Positions 1 to 13,884 of a stretch of 64,000 bases of DNA are shown piece by piece. The translations under genes and the position numbers were made by a program. Location of the stretch: contig LNGK01000005.1 in the NCBI GenBank assembly GCA_001510575.1, forward strand, positions 3,472,574-3,536,573, read 5' to 3'. The notes under the pieces were generated by a model. That model was not told where the DNA came from, made no database searches, and worked only from the letters and a program-made list of their open reading frames with translations. Within the stretch, counting starts at the first letter, position 1. Each line of letters begins with the position of its first letter. The stretch comes from Knoxdaviesia capensis. Taxonomy: Eukaryota; Ascomycota; Sordariomycetes; Microascales; Gondwanamycetaceae.

Positions 1-2734
1 TACCTATACTACCTCTACTACCGATTCTAATCTAATAAATATTACCTCTTCTTATAATAATATTACCTCTTTTTACAATAATCCTACCTCTTTCTACGAT
101 AAGAACCTCCCTTTACTTCTATTAATATATATTTACGGTATTTTACCCGTAGATCCCGATACCTATACCCTCTCTTATATTACTTCTAAATTATTTCCCT
201 TTATTACGTACCTTACTAAGTAATAGTATAATAATACTCCTTTACTTTAATAAACGTTTCTTAGAATAGTAAATACTAATTAAGTAACTATCGAATTTAA
301 TAAAGAGCTATTACCTAAGTATAAGAAGTAACTATTACTTACGAAAGAGCGTATGAAACGCGATACTATTCGCGGTACCCGTATTATTATAGAAAACTAA
401 TAAAAGAAGGTAAATACCGAAGCCCTAATAATTATATAAAAGGCCTTCGATAATAATACCTTCGTCTTTATTCTACGGTATTTCGATACTAGACTAGATA
501 TAAAGGCCCGTATTTAGTATAATATTAAGACTACTAATACTAAACCTAGATCTCTCCCCCTATACCGCTATAGCCCTTACTAACGTAAAATTATAAAAGA
601 ATTTACTAATAAATTACTTTTACTCGGTATTATTTAATACGCTATTAACTCCCTATAGTCTATACCTATATTATTACTACTTAAGAAGCCCCTCCTTAAT
701 AATAACTAACTTAGATACCGTTTCGTAATTAACTATTATACGTTAAACGAAGTTACGTAAAAGGTAGTTTATCTATTACTAAATATCGAGGATTCCCTAT
801 AATAGGCTACTAGATACCGATTCTATACCTTTCTTAATTTAGAAGACGGCTTCTAGTAGATAGTTATAGACCCTAAAGTAGTATTAAAGATAGCGTTTTC
901 TACGCCTTTTAGATAATATAAATAGCTTTATATACTATTTAGCCTTATAAACGTACTTATAACCTTCTAGCGTTTTATAAACGAAGTCCTTAAGCTAGTA
1001 TACGCCTTTACTATAGGCCTTTTAGATAATATTTATATTTAAAGTAAGATAATAATAGAATTAGCTAATAGAATAGTCGCTATTTTACGTTAATTAAGCC
1101 GCTATTAACTATTATTAAACCTTAAGAAGTACGAATAGTTTATTAAAGAAGGTAAGTTCCTAGGAATAATTATCTCTATCTACGGTATTCGTCCCGATCT
1201 TAAGAAGGTAGCTACTATCCGCGAGAGGCTAGTACTTACTATTACTACTAAGATCCGTAGCTTTTTAAATACCGCTAGCTATTTACGCTACTTTATCCCT
1301 TATTTCGTATATAAAGCGCGTCTACTCTATAAGTATACTAGAGTAGATAAGCTTAAAGGCGTATAAGTATAGCTAGATAACGAGTTATTATAAGCCTAAC
1401 GCGATATTTACGATACTATAGCCTCTTTCTTAGAGCTACGTAACTACGACTATATACTCCTATTAGTACTTAAAACTAACGCCTCTAATTATACCGTTAG
1501 TACTATATTATTCTAACTATAACGCGATTCTAATAATAAACGTAGCGTTTTACGCTTAGTTACGTACTTTAGCGCCGTTTTATTAAAGACCTAATAGCGA
1601 TATAGCGCCTAAGAGAGAGAAATACTTACTATTATTATATTATTATAGTATTAGAGGAGCTAGTTAGAAGCCGCTAAGATTACTATTATTACCGACTACG
1701 AAACCCTACGCTTTTTTACTACTAAGTAGGAATAGCTAGCTAGAATATTACGATTTCTTAATATAATCGTATACTATAGCGTATATATTTATTACTAATC
1801 TAGAAAGGCTAATATTTTAGTTAATTAGTTATTACGGCTACGTATAGATATAGTACTCGTAATAAATAAGGAGGAAGGGTATAAAACGAACGATAATAAT
1901 ACGTTAACTAACGCCTTTCCTACGATTAATAACGAGACCCCTAGACTACCGAACTAATGATTTAAGATACGTCTACCGGCGCGACTACTAAACGATACTA
2001 AATAGCCTCTAAATAATATTATAAATACTAAATAACCTATGAACGATACGCCGATCGCCCCTAATATTAAGAAGTTAGATAACCTTAGATAGTACGACAT
2101 CTAGGATATTATTAACTACTTAGAAAATAGCTATCTACTCCCCTATCGTATCCCTTCGACTTTCGTTTAGGATTATTTCGCTATCTTTTATAGCGAAATA
2201 TATACCGTTATTAACTATATCCTAATAAAGATACTAACGTATAAGGCCTCTATTTTAGAAGCTATTAAGGTCTATAAGCTAGAAGGCTATACGCGCGTTA
2301 GTACCTTATATACGCTATTAGCTAAATAAGTATAATACCCTAACTTAATTTTAGTTACGAATAAGGCCGTTCGATAGTATATAGAATATTAATTACTATA
2401 AAAGCCCCCTAAAGTAACGGAATCGCTACGACCGATCCTAACCGTACGATTATTAGTACGCTAGGGAATAGACTTTACTAGCCGTTTTATTATTAATAAT
2501 AAATGGATATAGCTATTAACGGTAGTTAAGTACGTTACTAGCTACGCTATAGTAGCTATAGACCCTCATAATAGTACCTTAGCTACTACGAAGTTACTAG
2601 TAATACGTATTTACGTAGTATTTAGACCGCTAGTTAAGATTATTACCGATAATAGTACCCCCTTTAACTTTAATAAATTTAGGACCCTCCTCGCTAACTA
2701 TAACCCCCCTATATAATAGTATCGTATAATAATA
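1..2734 (+). pseudogene. G0 pol, first part: RT, RNase H, integrase N-terminal half
   Basis: Gypsy-order polyprotein. Reverse transcriptase: LNEV-T-like motif near 745, L-E-DGF near 838-855, AFSTPFR at 893-913, and the YxDD-type box near 1,015-1,040, which reads LLDN so the second Asp is lost. RNase H: LKTNASNYT near 1,468-1,500, with the first catalytic Asp changed to Asn. Integrase: GIDFT near 2,465 and IITDN near 2,638 give the first two catalytic Asp positions. The frame is cut at 2,734 by G1 and continues at 42,057. Confidence 0.88.
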
Positions 2735-3017
2735 TATGATTCCTAGATATATAGTCTAAAGGACTAATAAATAAGTTATAATTATAAGGTACGTATAGAG
2801 AAATATATATAAAGGGAAGCTTAAATTTTTTCTATCTTAAGATATTTCCTATAAAAGCGCGGTAGATATCTACCTTTTATAGGTCTTTTACTAGCTCTTT
2901 AAGGTATTTATATATATATAGATATATACCTAAATACTTACCGCTAAGTAGTATCTACGTATATTAGTATACGTTTATACGTAATTATAATATACTCTAA
3001 CCTATTAGGGATCTATA
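2735..3017 (-). repeat. G1 3' LTR
   Basis: 283 bp. Outer end TATGATTCC (from TGTGATTCC), inner end GGATCTATA (from GGATCCACA), reading on the + strand. It contains the family's 14-bp palindrome GGTAGATATCTACC in near-intact form. Confidence 0.93.
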
Positions 3018-3495
3018 AGATCCCCTTTCTTAACTAGATCGTCCGCGATCTACCTTTAATTAGTAAAGGATATTAAAAGGACTTCCCTTTATATAATTTT
3101 ATACTCGTATTATAAGCGATTTTTAATTATTTTTATATTTTTCTAAGGGTCCTCTTTTTTTTATCCTTTTCGACTTTTCTAAGCGTATAGAAAGAAATAT
3201 AATATAAAGCGAGTCTAAATAGTAATTAGATAGGAATAATAATAGTAACTAATAGGAAAATAGGTATCTAATATAATAAAAGGGAACTTCTTATTTATAG
3301 CGTTTTAAGTAGCTATAGGTACCGTTTTATCCGTCTAATAACGTAAATACCTTAGTATTAGATAGTATTAAGAGGGATTAAGAATACTATAACGCCTAGT
3401 TAGATAGTAATAGCCTATACTATACTATATAGGTAGCGATTACGTAACTCGTTTACTTATTATTAGTTAATATAAGCGGGCGTTACGCCTAGGAA
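3018..3495 (-). other. G1 3' untranslated region
   Basis: About 480 bp between third frame and LTR, with the purine tract (CCCCTTTCTT on +) near 3,022. No gene. Confidence 0.7.
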
Positions 3496-4499
3496 TTAGG
3501 CTATAAAGGTAGCGGGGACCGGGGCGTTAGGGAAAGGGGGTACTATTACGATAGCGGCGGCTACTATTAATATAGCTATCGGCGTAAATACTAGTATTAT
3601 AAGTATAACGGTAGCTCTACTAACTAGTATTAGTACGGTAATAGCTAGTATAACGGGTACTACTACTAGCGGAGCTACCGTAGGTACTAGCGGGGGTCCT
3701 CCCTTAATAATATTAATTTTAGCGCCCTTAGTAGCCGAAAAGAGGGGTAATAGGTATACCGAGGTTAGGGCTAGCACTAAAGCCGTACGCTATAGGCGTA
3801 TAATAGTTAGTTAAATAGGTACGAGGTATCCCTTAAAAGTATATTAGATAGCTACTATATTAATAAAACGGCTCGCGTTATTAAATTCCGCGCTATTTAA
3901 CTTCTAATTAGCGGCTATAGAGTCCCTATTATAAACGAATATATATTTAGCTACGGCGATATCCCGTAGCGCTCGGGTTTACGTATTTAACGTATTAATC
4001 TAGTTCTTATCGGTATCTATAAAGGTATCTATTTTAGCTAATATATTACTAGGTACCTAGTAATTAGCTTAATAGTTATAGTATTCGGTATAAGTATTCT
4101 ATATAACGTTATTAATAACGTATTAATAGTAGAGAATACTTAGGTATTTAATACGTCTTAGTACGTATCGGGTATATAGAATCGGTTTAACGGCTCTAAC
4201 TATAGCGGTAACGTACGGTACGTTCGTAGCGGGAGTAGCGGTAGGGGGAATAGCGGCTATAGTAGGTAATAGAGTATTATTAGCGTTATTATTATTATTA
4301 TTAGTAGGCTATTAAGAGATATTATTATCGTTTATCGTATAAATAGTAGGCTTAGTAAGTAGAATAGCTATTAATAGTATTAGTAATAGAAAAGATAGAT
4401 AGGAAAGAGATAATAGTAATAAGAAAGATAAAGAACTATCTAATTCTAAATCGTTTATAGCTAGAGATCGCTAGCTTCTTATACTTCTTTATTAATTAT
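3496..4499 (-). pseudogene. G1 third reading frame
   Basis: Stop at 3,496-3,498 on the - strand. The open 93-codon tail (3,496-3,777) begins at a GTG that lies within the longer broken frame, so it is a remnant, not a small gene. Confidence 0.6.
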
Positions 4500-5243
4500 A
4501 TAACTATTCGTTTCTTTATTTATTATAAATAGGAAAGAATTTAGCTTTTTATCGTAAAAGGTAAGGTTATTACGGCGTTTATCGTACTATAGTAGTCCTT
4601 TTATTAGCTAATATAGTCCTAATAGTTATTAAACCGGGTAGTTACTAAGAAAAGCGGGTCCCGGAGGACGGAAAGGATAGCCGGATAAAGGACGTTTAAG
4701 TTAGTCGCGGTATTTAGAATATCGTACTATAGTAATATTATACTATTCGGTATTAGATAGTATAATTAACACCTCCTTCCCCTCCCTTTAGCGTACGAAT
4801 ATAAGAAAGTACGATAGTTAGCTACGTAAATATAGGTAGCTAGCGTAAAACGCGGGAATTAGGAATAAAGAAAGGAAGAAAGAAAAAAATAGTATATAGG
4901 TATAGCGGTAAGTCTAGAGCGTTCTATTAATTATTAATATAGTAAAATAAGTTAAAAGTAGGGAAATACGCGGGAAAAAATCGGAAAAAGTATATAAAAG
5001 GCGGAATATTAGCGGTAATAGCGGTAAAATTAAAAAAGAATAATAAAAGAAAAATTCTAAAAAAGGAAAATAGTATAGCTTAATAGTAAAACGTAGCTAA
5101 AAATAAAAATAAAATAAAGGAAATTAGGATATAGATAGGATTAGGATATAAATAGGGGATAACTATAGAACGAATATTATAAAAGAAAAATAAAATAATA
5201 GATAAAAAATAAAAAAGGAAAGAAATAGTATAGGGTAAGGTAA
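4500..5243 (-). other. G1 spacer between pol and third frame
   Basis: A-rich on the + strand (T-rich on the element sense strand). No gene seen. Confidence 0.7.
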
Positions 5244-6544
5244 CTATTTACCGATCGATAATAGACGCTTACGATCTAGCTTAAGAAAGCGACGACTAGC
5301 ATACTAAAGGCTACGAATAAGCTAGCTATCCTTAATATATACTAGGAATAAGTTAAACCTATTATAGCGTTTATTAAGCTAATAACTACTTAGTAACTCT
5401 AAAGTATAGGTATTACCTTAGTAAACGTCGATAATAAGCTACGGTCTATTATAGAATAGCTTATATTTATACTTTTACGGTCGATATTATAATATCTAAT
5501 CGCCTTTACTAAAAATACGATACGTAGCCTTATCGTTCTATAATATAGTACGGATATATATTTAATATACCTTTACGGAGTTAGATAATAAGCGAACGGT
5601 TTTAAATAACTATCTTTCGCGAGCTAAATCTTATTAAGAGGTAATAACTTCATCTATAGTAGGCTCCCGTTTATACGGCGTAATAATATAAGTAGCGCTA
5701 TCGTAGGGCTTAGTACCGAAAAGTAGGTAATATAGGGAAAAGCTACTTATTTACGGTCTATTTAAGTAGATACGTATAGCTTTAGGAATAATTATTAGCT
5801 AATCGATATCTTCTCGGTTCTTAGTATTAGCGCTAGCTAAACGGCTAGCGATATACTTAATTTACTTATTAAAGCGCTTAACTTAGTTATTTATCTATAG
5901 ATAGTATATTATTATATAATACTATTATATAAGGGGGTTATAGTTAGCGAAGAGGGTCCTAAATTTATTAGAGTTAAAGGGGGTACTATTATCGGTAATA
6001 ATCTTAACTAGCGGTCCGAATACTACGTAAATACGTGCTACTAGTAACTTCGTAGTAGCTAAGGTACTATTACGAGGGTCTATAGCTACTATAACGTAGC
6101 TAGTAGCGTACTTAACTACTATTAATAGCTATATCCGTTTACTATTAATAATAAAACGGCTAGTAAAGTCTATTCCCTAGCGTACTAATAGTTATATAAT
6201 TAAGATTAGTTATAGTAATTCCGTTACTTTAGGGGGCTTTTATAGTAATTAATATTCTATATACTATCGAACGGCTTTATTCGTAACTAAAATTAAGTTA
6301 GGATACTATACTCGTTTAGCTAATAGCGTATATAGGGTACTAACGCGTATATAGCTTTCTAGCTTATAGACCTTAATAGCTTCTAAAATAGAAGCCTCGT
6401 ACGTTAGTATTTTTATTAGGATACGGTTAATAACGGTATATACTTCGCTATAAAAGATAGCGAAATAATCCTAAACGAAGGTTAAAGGGATACGATACGG
6501 GAGTAGATAGCTATTCTCTAGGTAGTTAATAATATCCTAGACGT
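5244..6544 (-). pseudogene. G1 pol, last part: integrase core and C-terminus
   Basis: The GIDFT box near 6,160-6,185, the second Asp near 5,985-6,005 and the Glu position near 5,880 (reads VK) are all recognisable on the - strand. The stop codon is at 5,244-5,246. The upstream half is beyond G2. Confidence 0.84.
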
Positions 6545-6827
6545 TATAGATCCCTAATAGGTCAGAGTATATTATAATTACGTATAAACGTATACTAATA
6601 TACGTAGATACTACCTAGCGGTAAGTATTTAGGTATATATCTATATATATATAAATACCTTAAAGAGCTAGTAAAAGACCTATAAAAGGTAGATATCTAC
6701 CGCGCTTTTATAAGAAATATCTTAAGATAGAAAAAATTTAAGCTTCCCTTTATATATATTTCTCTATACGTGCCTTATAATTATAACTTATTTATTAGTC
6801 CTTTAGACTATATATCTAGGAATTATA
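6545..6827 (+). repeat. G2 5' LTR
   Basis: 283 bp, starts TATAGATCCC and ends AATTATA; keeps one unmutated GGTCAG at position 18-23 of the LTR. Confidence 0.93.
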
Positions 6828-7794
6828 AAAAAATTAATTTTTTATAAGCGTAATACTTATACTATTAATCTCTTATTAACCTTCCTTTAAAGCCTAACCG
6901 TCGTAATCGACTACCTTTCCTCTAGGTTCGAGTCCTAATCGATACGTAATCGACCGATATCTCGACTTTCCTTTCTTTTAATTTAGAATTTACCTCTACT
7001 AATAGCTTTACTACTTTCCGCCGTAGTAAACTACGAATTACCTTTCTTTTATAAAAACCCTTTCTATTTAACTTCCTTTTAGCTACGAAAGTACGTTAAA
7101 TAAATATCTTTTATTTTCTTTCTTTTAATTCTATCCTTACTAAACTAATAGCTAATTAACTACTATTATTCTAGTAAAATACCGAATTACCCTACCTTTA
7201 CTAACGTTTTATACGCCTCCCACGTGCCTTTCTTATACCTCCTAAGCTATCGGATACTACTAATAGGTTTAAGTCTTATTACTAAATATTTAGTAGCTAA
7301 TCCCTCTATTTTTATTTATTTCTACGACTTTTCTTTTATTTTTACGACTTTACTTATTTATTTCTATAACTTTTTTCTAGTTATTTCTAAGACTCCTACT
7401 ATTCCGATAACTAACGTCTTAATATTTCTACTATTTTCGATTATTTCTACTACCTCCGTTTACGGACTTCCTTTATTACCTATTCTCCTATTCTATTTAA
7501 TTCTAATTACTAATCCGCCTCTTATTCTAAGACTAACCCGCTTTTATACCCCCTTTATACCCCGTTTATATACTAATAATCTTATTTCTTATTTTACTAA
7601 CTCTATTTCTTTTCTAATAGTTATCCTTTCTACCGCTCTTTTCCCCTACTATTAACCCTATAAATCTAAACTATCTAACTATTTATAACTATTACGCTCT
7701 AGTTTTCCTTATTTATTCCCTTTCGCTCCTACTTACTATCGGTTTATATCCCTAACCCCCTAATTCCTAATAAGCCTAGACCGCTAATATCCGC
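6828..7794 (+). other. G2 leader (5' untranslated region)
   Basis: Pyrimidine-rich. It carries the junction palindrome (25 bp here, one extra A), a T-arm-like motif AGGTTCGAGTCCT at 6,924-6,936 and its mutated partner AGGTTTAAGTCTT at 7,264. A 143-codon open stretch at 7,224-7,655 is a by-product of the pyrimidine richness, not a gene. Confidence 0.75.
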
Positions 7795-10010
7795 TTTTAT
7801 ACCGAATATCGGATAAAGAATAACGTATTTTACGTAAAAGAAATAAAAGTATTACCTATAACCTTAAAGCCTTAAGTAAAGTAAGCGCTATAACTAACTT
7901 ATAAACTAGTAAGTTACTAGTTAAGGAGCTATAATCCCCTACGGAAGTAACCCCTATTATATATAATCGTTAGATAATAATAAGACGAAGGAAAGGAAAG
8001 GCTATAGATAACGGGATAAATATTCTACTAGTATAGCCGGTAAGTAATCTACCGCCTTAATATACTAAGTCTATTACGATTAAGGAATTAAAGTAAATAA
8101 TAAAAGCGTTACTTACGGACCGTATAGAGTCTAACTTTAATAGATAAGCGAGAGAGAAAGAGCGTACCGATAATATAAATACCGTTATTAGTATAATAAT
8201 AAAAAAGCTTCTAGAAAAGCTAATAGACGCTATAAGCCGTAGTAACTTACTAGCTATAGCTATAGCTACTTTATCTTCTTTTCCTACTCCCTCGCTATTA
8301 TTAGCTAGTCTATAGATAATAGGACTACTATTACTTACTAACCTAAGTAGAAAGAGCCCCTTTTCTAGCGTAACTATAGCTAATAACCCGTTATTACCTA
8401 TAACTAGCGTCTAACCAACGAGAAACTAACCCTCGGTACTATATATTATATTATAAATACCGAGAGGTATAGGTAATACGGTTTTAGAAAGATAATAAGG
8501 TTATATATATAGATAAGGAGTATACGATAGCGGTATATTTCTAATATTTCCTATACTATTCTAGTAAATACCCTTATAAACGATAACCCCTAAAGTAATA
8601 TTTTAAGCGAAACTATATCTAGGGCCTAATAATAAACCGTTTACTAATATTAGTATTAATAGCTTTATATTACTACTATAGCTTACTATTAAAGGACGAT
8701 TCCTAGGCCCTTATTTAGTAAATAGGAATTTAGCTATTAAAGGTAGTCTAATAAAGTAAAATATACCTCTAATAAACGATAAGTATATTATTAGGTAGTA
8801 TTAATACTTTTAAGCGACGTTTCTAGAGCTAATACTCCTATTAGATATTAGTAATAGAGAAGATTATAAGAAAAATAATAAAAAAGCTATTAGTTAGCTA
8901 TAAAGTAACTACTTAAGTAAGGTAGACTATATAGTTATAGTATAATTAATACGTATTTAAACTTACTTATATAAATCTATAATTCTATATACGTATTAGA
9001 CGTCTTAAATACTACTAGTAATTAGAAGCGAATTTATACCCCTTTAGTATTTTATTTAACGGTATACCGATATACTATAGCTTATATTAGTAGAATCTAT
9101 ATTAATATTTATCTCTAATCGTATATTAATATCTACCCCTTTACGCGTATTTATAGTTCTTACGTTTAATTATTAGAATAAATCTAAATATAAAGCTATT
9201 AAACTTTTAATTAAGATAATATAGAATTCTACTAATAACTTACTTAAAATATATTATATTTAATATATAGTAGAGGATATTCTACGCTATAATATTACAG
9301 ACTTATAGTATAAGATATAGTAGGATATAACCCCTAATTCTAGTATCTATATTATAGTTAATATTACTTACTACCTATTAAAGACTAGATAATTATATAC
9401 CGCTTAGCTAAATACCGCGCTAAAGACCGAGGAGGAAGGAGAAACGCTATAATTTAGAACCCGTAAAGAGGTACTTAATTATATTACGTAAGATAAAGAT
9501 AGAGATAAATCTACGTATTTCCGATACGGAAAGATAAGTTATTAGGTTCGCGAATATATAGAGCTACGTACTAAGAATAACGATCGACGTTAAAAGGCGT
9601 ACTAGAATACGCGTTTTACGATAAACCGAGGCCAAACGATAGATAATCGTAGTTATTCCCGCGAGCCTTATAACTATTCTCGAAATACTTCCCGTAACCG
9701 TAACTATTTACGAAGACTATCTTAGGACCGAAAGATATACCGTTCCCTTACTCCCTACCCCTCTAGGAATAAAGATAGACTAATAATAGATAAAGGATAG
9801 CGGAATAATAAGAGAAGGGATAAGAAACCCGCTATTTATAGTATATATCTTATATAAAAAGAAGACTTATCTCCTAAAGGATCTCCCCTCTTAGAAGCTA
9901 CGGGCTTAGACGTAGATAATAACTATTTCGCTAACGTTACCTACTATTCTATACTATTTATAATCCCTTTAGTAAAGGAATTAACGTTAATTAGTAAGAT
10001 ACTAATAAAG
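7795..10010 (+). pseudogene. G2 gag (RIP-inactivated)
   Basis: Gag forms the retrotransposon particle and binds its RNA. No intact frame remains; the start is inferred from where sister copies begin to read coherently, and the boundary is approximate. The C-terminal nucleocapsid knuckle C-x2-C-x4-H-x4-C is recognisable at 9,516-9,557, but every Cys and His codon now reads Tyr. Just after it is an Arg/Asn/Tyr-rich stretch, then the protease. Gag and pol may have been one frame; RIP stops prevent a decision. Confidence 0.75.
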
Positions 10011-10049
10011 TAACTACGACGCGAAGGATACCGTAAACGATACCGCTTC

Positions 10050-12115
10050 TATACTAGTTTACTAATAAATAACTAATAAACGCCGCTTATAATATTTATT
10101 AATACTAGAATAGCTAGCGTATTTATCTCTAAATTATACGCCTACTACTATTTAGCGCTATATTAGTCCGCTAACCCCTTACGCCTTAATAGCCTAGGTA
10201 GTAATAATAGCTTCGCTATTATTAACGATATTATTATTTCCTTTTAATTAACGACTATTAATAAACTATCTAAAGTTATTTCTATAATAGCTAGTATTAT
10301 TACTAATAGTACCTATCTTACTAACCTAACTATTAACTAAAGCGGAGCTATAAAGCTCGGTTATACTAACGCTAATAACACGATAAAGCTTATACTCCTA
10401 CGTGATTCCCCCGTTATTCTATATTTCTACCCTCCCTAGAGACGAGATAATATCGCTATTACCTATACTACCTCTACTACCGATTCTAGTCTAATAAATA
10501 TTACCTCTTCCTACGATAATATTACCTTTTTTTATAATAAACCTACCTCTTTCTACGATAAGAACCTCCCTTTACCTCTATCGATATATATTTATAGTAT
10601 TTTACCTACGGATCCTAATACCTATACCCTCTCTTATATTACTTCTAAATCGTTTCCCTTTATTACGTACCTTACTAAGTAATAATATAATAATACTCTT
10701 TTACCTTAATAAACGTTTCCTAGAACGGTAAATACTAACTAAGTAACTATCGAATTTAATAAAGAGCTATTACCTAAGTATAAGAAATAACTATTATTTA
10801 CGAAAGAGTATACGAAACGCGATACTATTCGCGGTACCTATATTATTATAGAAAACTAATAGAAGAAAGTAAATACTAAAGCCTTAATAATTATATAAAA
10901 GGCCTTCGATAATAATACTTTCGTCTTTATTCTATAGTATTTCGATACTAGACTAGACGTAAAGGCCCGTACTTAATATAATATTAAGACTACCGATACT
11001 AAACCTAGATCTCTCCCCCTACGCCGCTATAGCCCCTACTAATATAAAATTATAAAGGAATTTACTAATAAACTACTCTTACTTAGTATTATTCGATACG
11101 CTATTAACTCCTTATAATCCGTACCTACCTTATTACTACTTAAGAAGCCCCTCCTTAGTAATAACTAGCTTAGATACTATTTCGTAATTAACTACCGTAT
11201 ACTAAATAAAGTTACGCGAAAAGTAGCTTATCTACTACCGAATATTAAGGATTCCCTCTAATAGGCCGCTAGATACTAATTCTATACCTTTCTTAACTTA
11301 GAAGACGGCTTCTAGTAGATAGTTATAGACCCTAAGGTAGTATTAAAGATAGCGTTTTCTACGTTATTTAGATAATATAAATAGCTTTATATATTATTTA
11401 GCCTTATAAACGTACCTATAACCTTCTAGCGTTTTATAAACGAGGTCCTTAAGCTAGTACGTACCTTTACTATAGGCCTTTTAGACGATATTTATATTTA
11501 AAGTAAGATAATAATAGAATTAGCTAAGAGAATAGTCGTTATTCTACGTTAATTAAGCTGCTATCGACTATTATTAAACCTTAAGAAGTACGAATAGTTC
11601 GTTAAAGAAAGTAAGTTCCTAGGAATAATTATTTCTATCTATAGTATTCGTCCTAACCCTAAGAAAGTAGCTACTATCTACGAAAGACTAGCGCCTACTA
11701 CTACTACTAAGATCCGTAGCTTTTTAAATACTACTAGCTATTTACGCCGCTTTATCCCTTACTTCGTATATAAAGTATATTTACTTTATAAGTATATTAG
11801 AGTAGATAAGCCTAAAGGTATATAAGTATAGCTAAATAACGAGTTATTATAAGCCTAACGCGATATTCGCGATACTATAGCCTCCCTCCTAGAACTATAT
11901 AACTACGACTATATACTCCTATCGGTACTTAAGACTAACGCTTTTAATTATACTATTAATACTACGTTATTCTAACTATAACGCGATTCTAATAATAAAC
12001 GTAGCGTTTTATACCTAGTTATATACTTTAGCGCCGTTTTATTAAAGACCTAGTAGCGATATAGTACCTAAGAGAGAGAAATACTTACTATTATTATATT
12101 ATTATAGTATTAGAG
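10050..12115 (+). pseudogene. G2 pol, first part: protease, RT, RNase H
   Basis: Protease box at about 10,100 reads NTRIAS. The RT active-site box near 11,480 keeps both aspartates (LLDDIYI). AFST-FR lies near 11,350. RNase H LKTNAFNYT near 11,930 has Asp changed to Asn. G3 cuts it just after RNase H. Confidence 0.87.
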
Positions 12116-12398
12116 TATGATTCCTAGATATATAGTCTAAAGGACTAATAAATAAGTTATAATTATAAGGTACGTATAGAGAAATATATATAAAGGGAAG
12201 CTTAAATTTTTTCTATCTTAAGATATTTCCTATGAAAGCGCGGTAGATATCTACCTTTTATAGGTCTTTTACTAGCTCTTTAAGGNATTTATATATATAT
12301 AGATATATACCTAAATACTTACCGCTAGGTAGTATCTACGTATATTAGTATACGTTTATACGTAATTATAATATACTCTAACCTATTAGGGATCTATA
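12116..12398 (-). repeat. G3 3' LTR
   Basis: 283 bp, outer end TATGATTCC, inner end GATCTATA. One ambiguous base at 12,286 lies in the T/A-rich stretch. Confidence 0.94.
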
Positions 12399-12875
12399 AG
12401 ATCCCCTTTCTTAACTAGATCGTCCGTAATCTACCTTTAACTAGTAAAGGATATTAAAAGGACTTCCTTTTATATAATTTTATACTTATACTACGAGCGG
12501 TTTTTAATTATTTTTATATTTTTCTAGGGGTCCTTTTTTTTTATCCTTTTCGACTTTTCTAAGCGTATAGAAAGAAATATAATATAAAGCGAGTTTAAAT
12601 AGTAGTTAGATAGGAATAATAATAGTAATCGATAGGAAAATAGGTATCTAATATAATAAAGGGGAACTTCTTATTTATAGCGTTTCGGGTAGCTATAGGT
12701 ACCGTTTTATCCGTCTAACGATATAAATACCTTAGTATTAGATAGTATTAGGGGGGATTAAGAATACTATAATACCTAGTTAGATAGTAACGGCCTATAC
12801 TATACTATATAGGTAGCGATTACGTAACTCGTCTACCTATTATTAGTTAATATAGGCGGGCGCTACGCTAGGGAA
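12399..12875 (-). other. G3 3' untranslated region
   Basis: Purine tract complement CCCCTTTCTT near 12,403-12,412; nothing else seen. Confidence 0.7.
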
Positions 12876-13884
12876 TTAGGCTATAAAGGTAGCGGGGACT
12901 AGGGCGTTAGGGAAAGGGGGTGCTATTACGATAGCGGTAGCTACTATTAACGCGGCTATTAGCGTAAATACTAGTATTATAGGTATAATAGCGGCTCTAC
13001 TAGCTAGTATTAGTACGGTAATAGCTAGTATAACGGGTACTACTACTAGCGGAGCTACCGTAGGTACCGGCGGGGGTCCTCCCTTAATAATATTAATTTC
13101 GGCGCCCTTAGTAGCTAAAAAAAGAGGTAATATATATACCGAGGTCGGGGCTAGCGCTAAAGCCATATACCGTAGGCGTATAATAGTTAGTTAAATAGGT
13201 ACGAGGTATCCCGCGAAGGTATATAGTATAGCTACGGTATTAATAAAACGGCTCGCGTTATTAAATTCTTCGCTATTTAACTTCCGATTAGCGGCTATAG
13301 CGCCTCTATTATAGACGAATAGATACTTAGCTACGGCGATATCCCGTAGCGCTTAGGTTTACGTACTTAGCGTATTAATTTAGTTTTTATTAGTATCTAT
13401 AAAGGTATCTATTTTAGCTAATATATTACTAGGTACCTAGTAATTAGCTTAATAGTTATAGTATTTAGTATAAGTGTTCTATATAGCGTTATTAATAACG
13501 TATCGATAGTAAAGAATACCTAGGTATTTAATACGTCTTAGTACGTATTAGGTATACGGAATTAGCTCGATAGCTCTAACTATAATAATAACGCGCGGTA
13601 CGTTCGTAACGGGAGTAGCGGTAGGGGGAATAGCGGCTATAGTAAGTAATAGGGTATTATTAGCGTTATTATTATTATTATTAGTAGGCTATTAAGAGAT
13701 ATTATTATCGTTTATAGTATAAATAGTAGGCTCGGTAAGTAGAATAGCTATTAATAGTACTAGTAATAGGAAGGATAGATAGGAAAGGGATAGTAGTAAT
13801 AAGAGAGATAAAGAACTATCTAATTCTAAATCGTTTATAGCTAGAGATCGCTAGCTTCTTATACTTCTTCGTTAGTCGTATAAC
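12876..13884 (-). pseudogene. G3 third reading frame
   Basis: Stop at 12,876. The 96-codon open tail (12,876-13,166) starts with ATG, but as in G0 this codon is not shared by the sisters. Upstream the frame is broken by RIP stops. Confidence 0.6.

Noticed and set aside
7224..7655. 143-codon open frame in the G2 leader
   Set aside because: Sister copies have stops and frameshifts in the same stretch; the pyrimidine-rich leader gives long runs of Leu/Ile/Phe/Tyr by chance.
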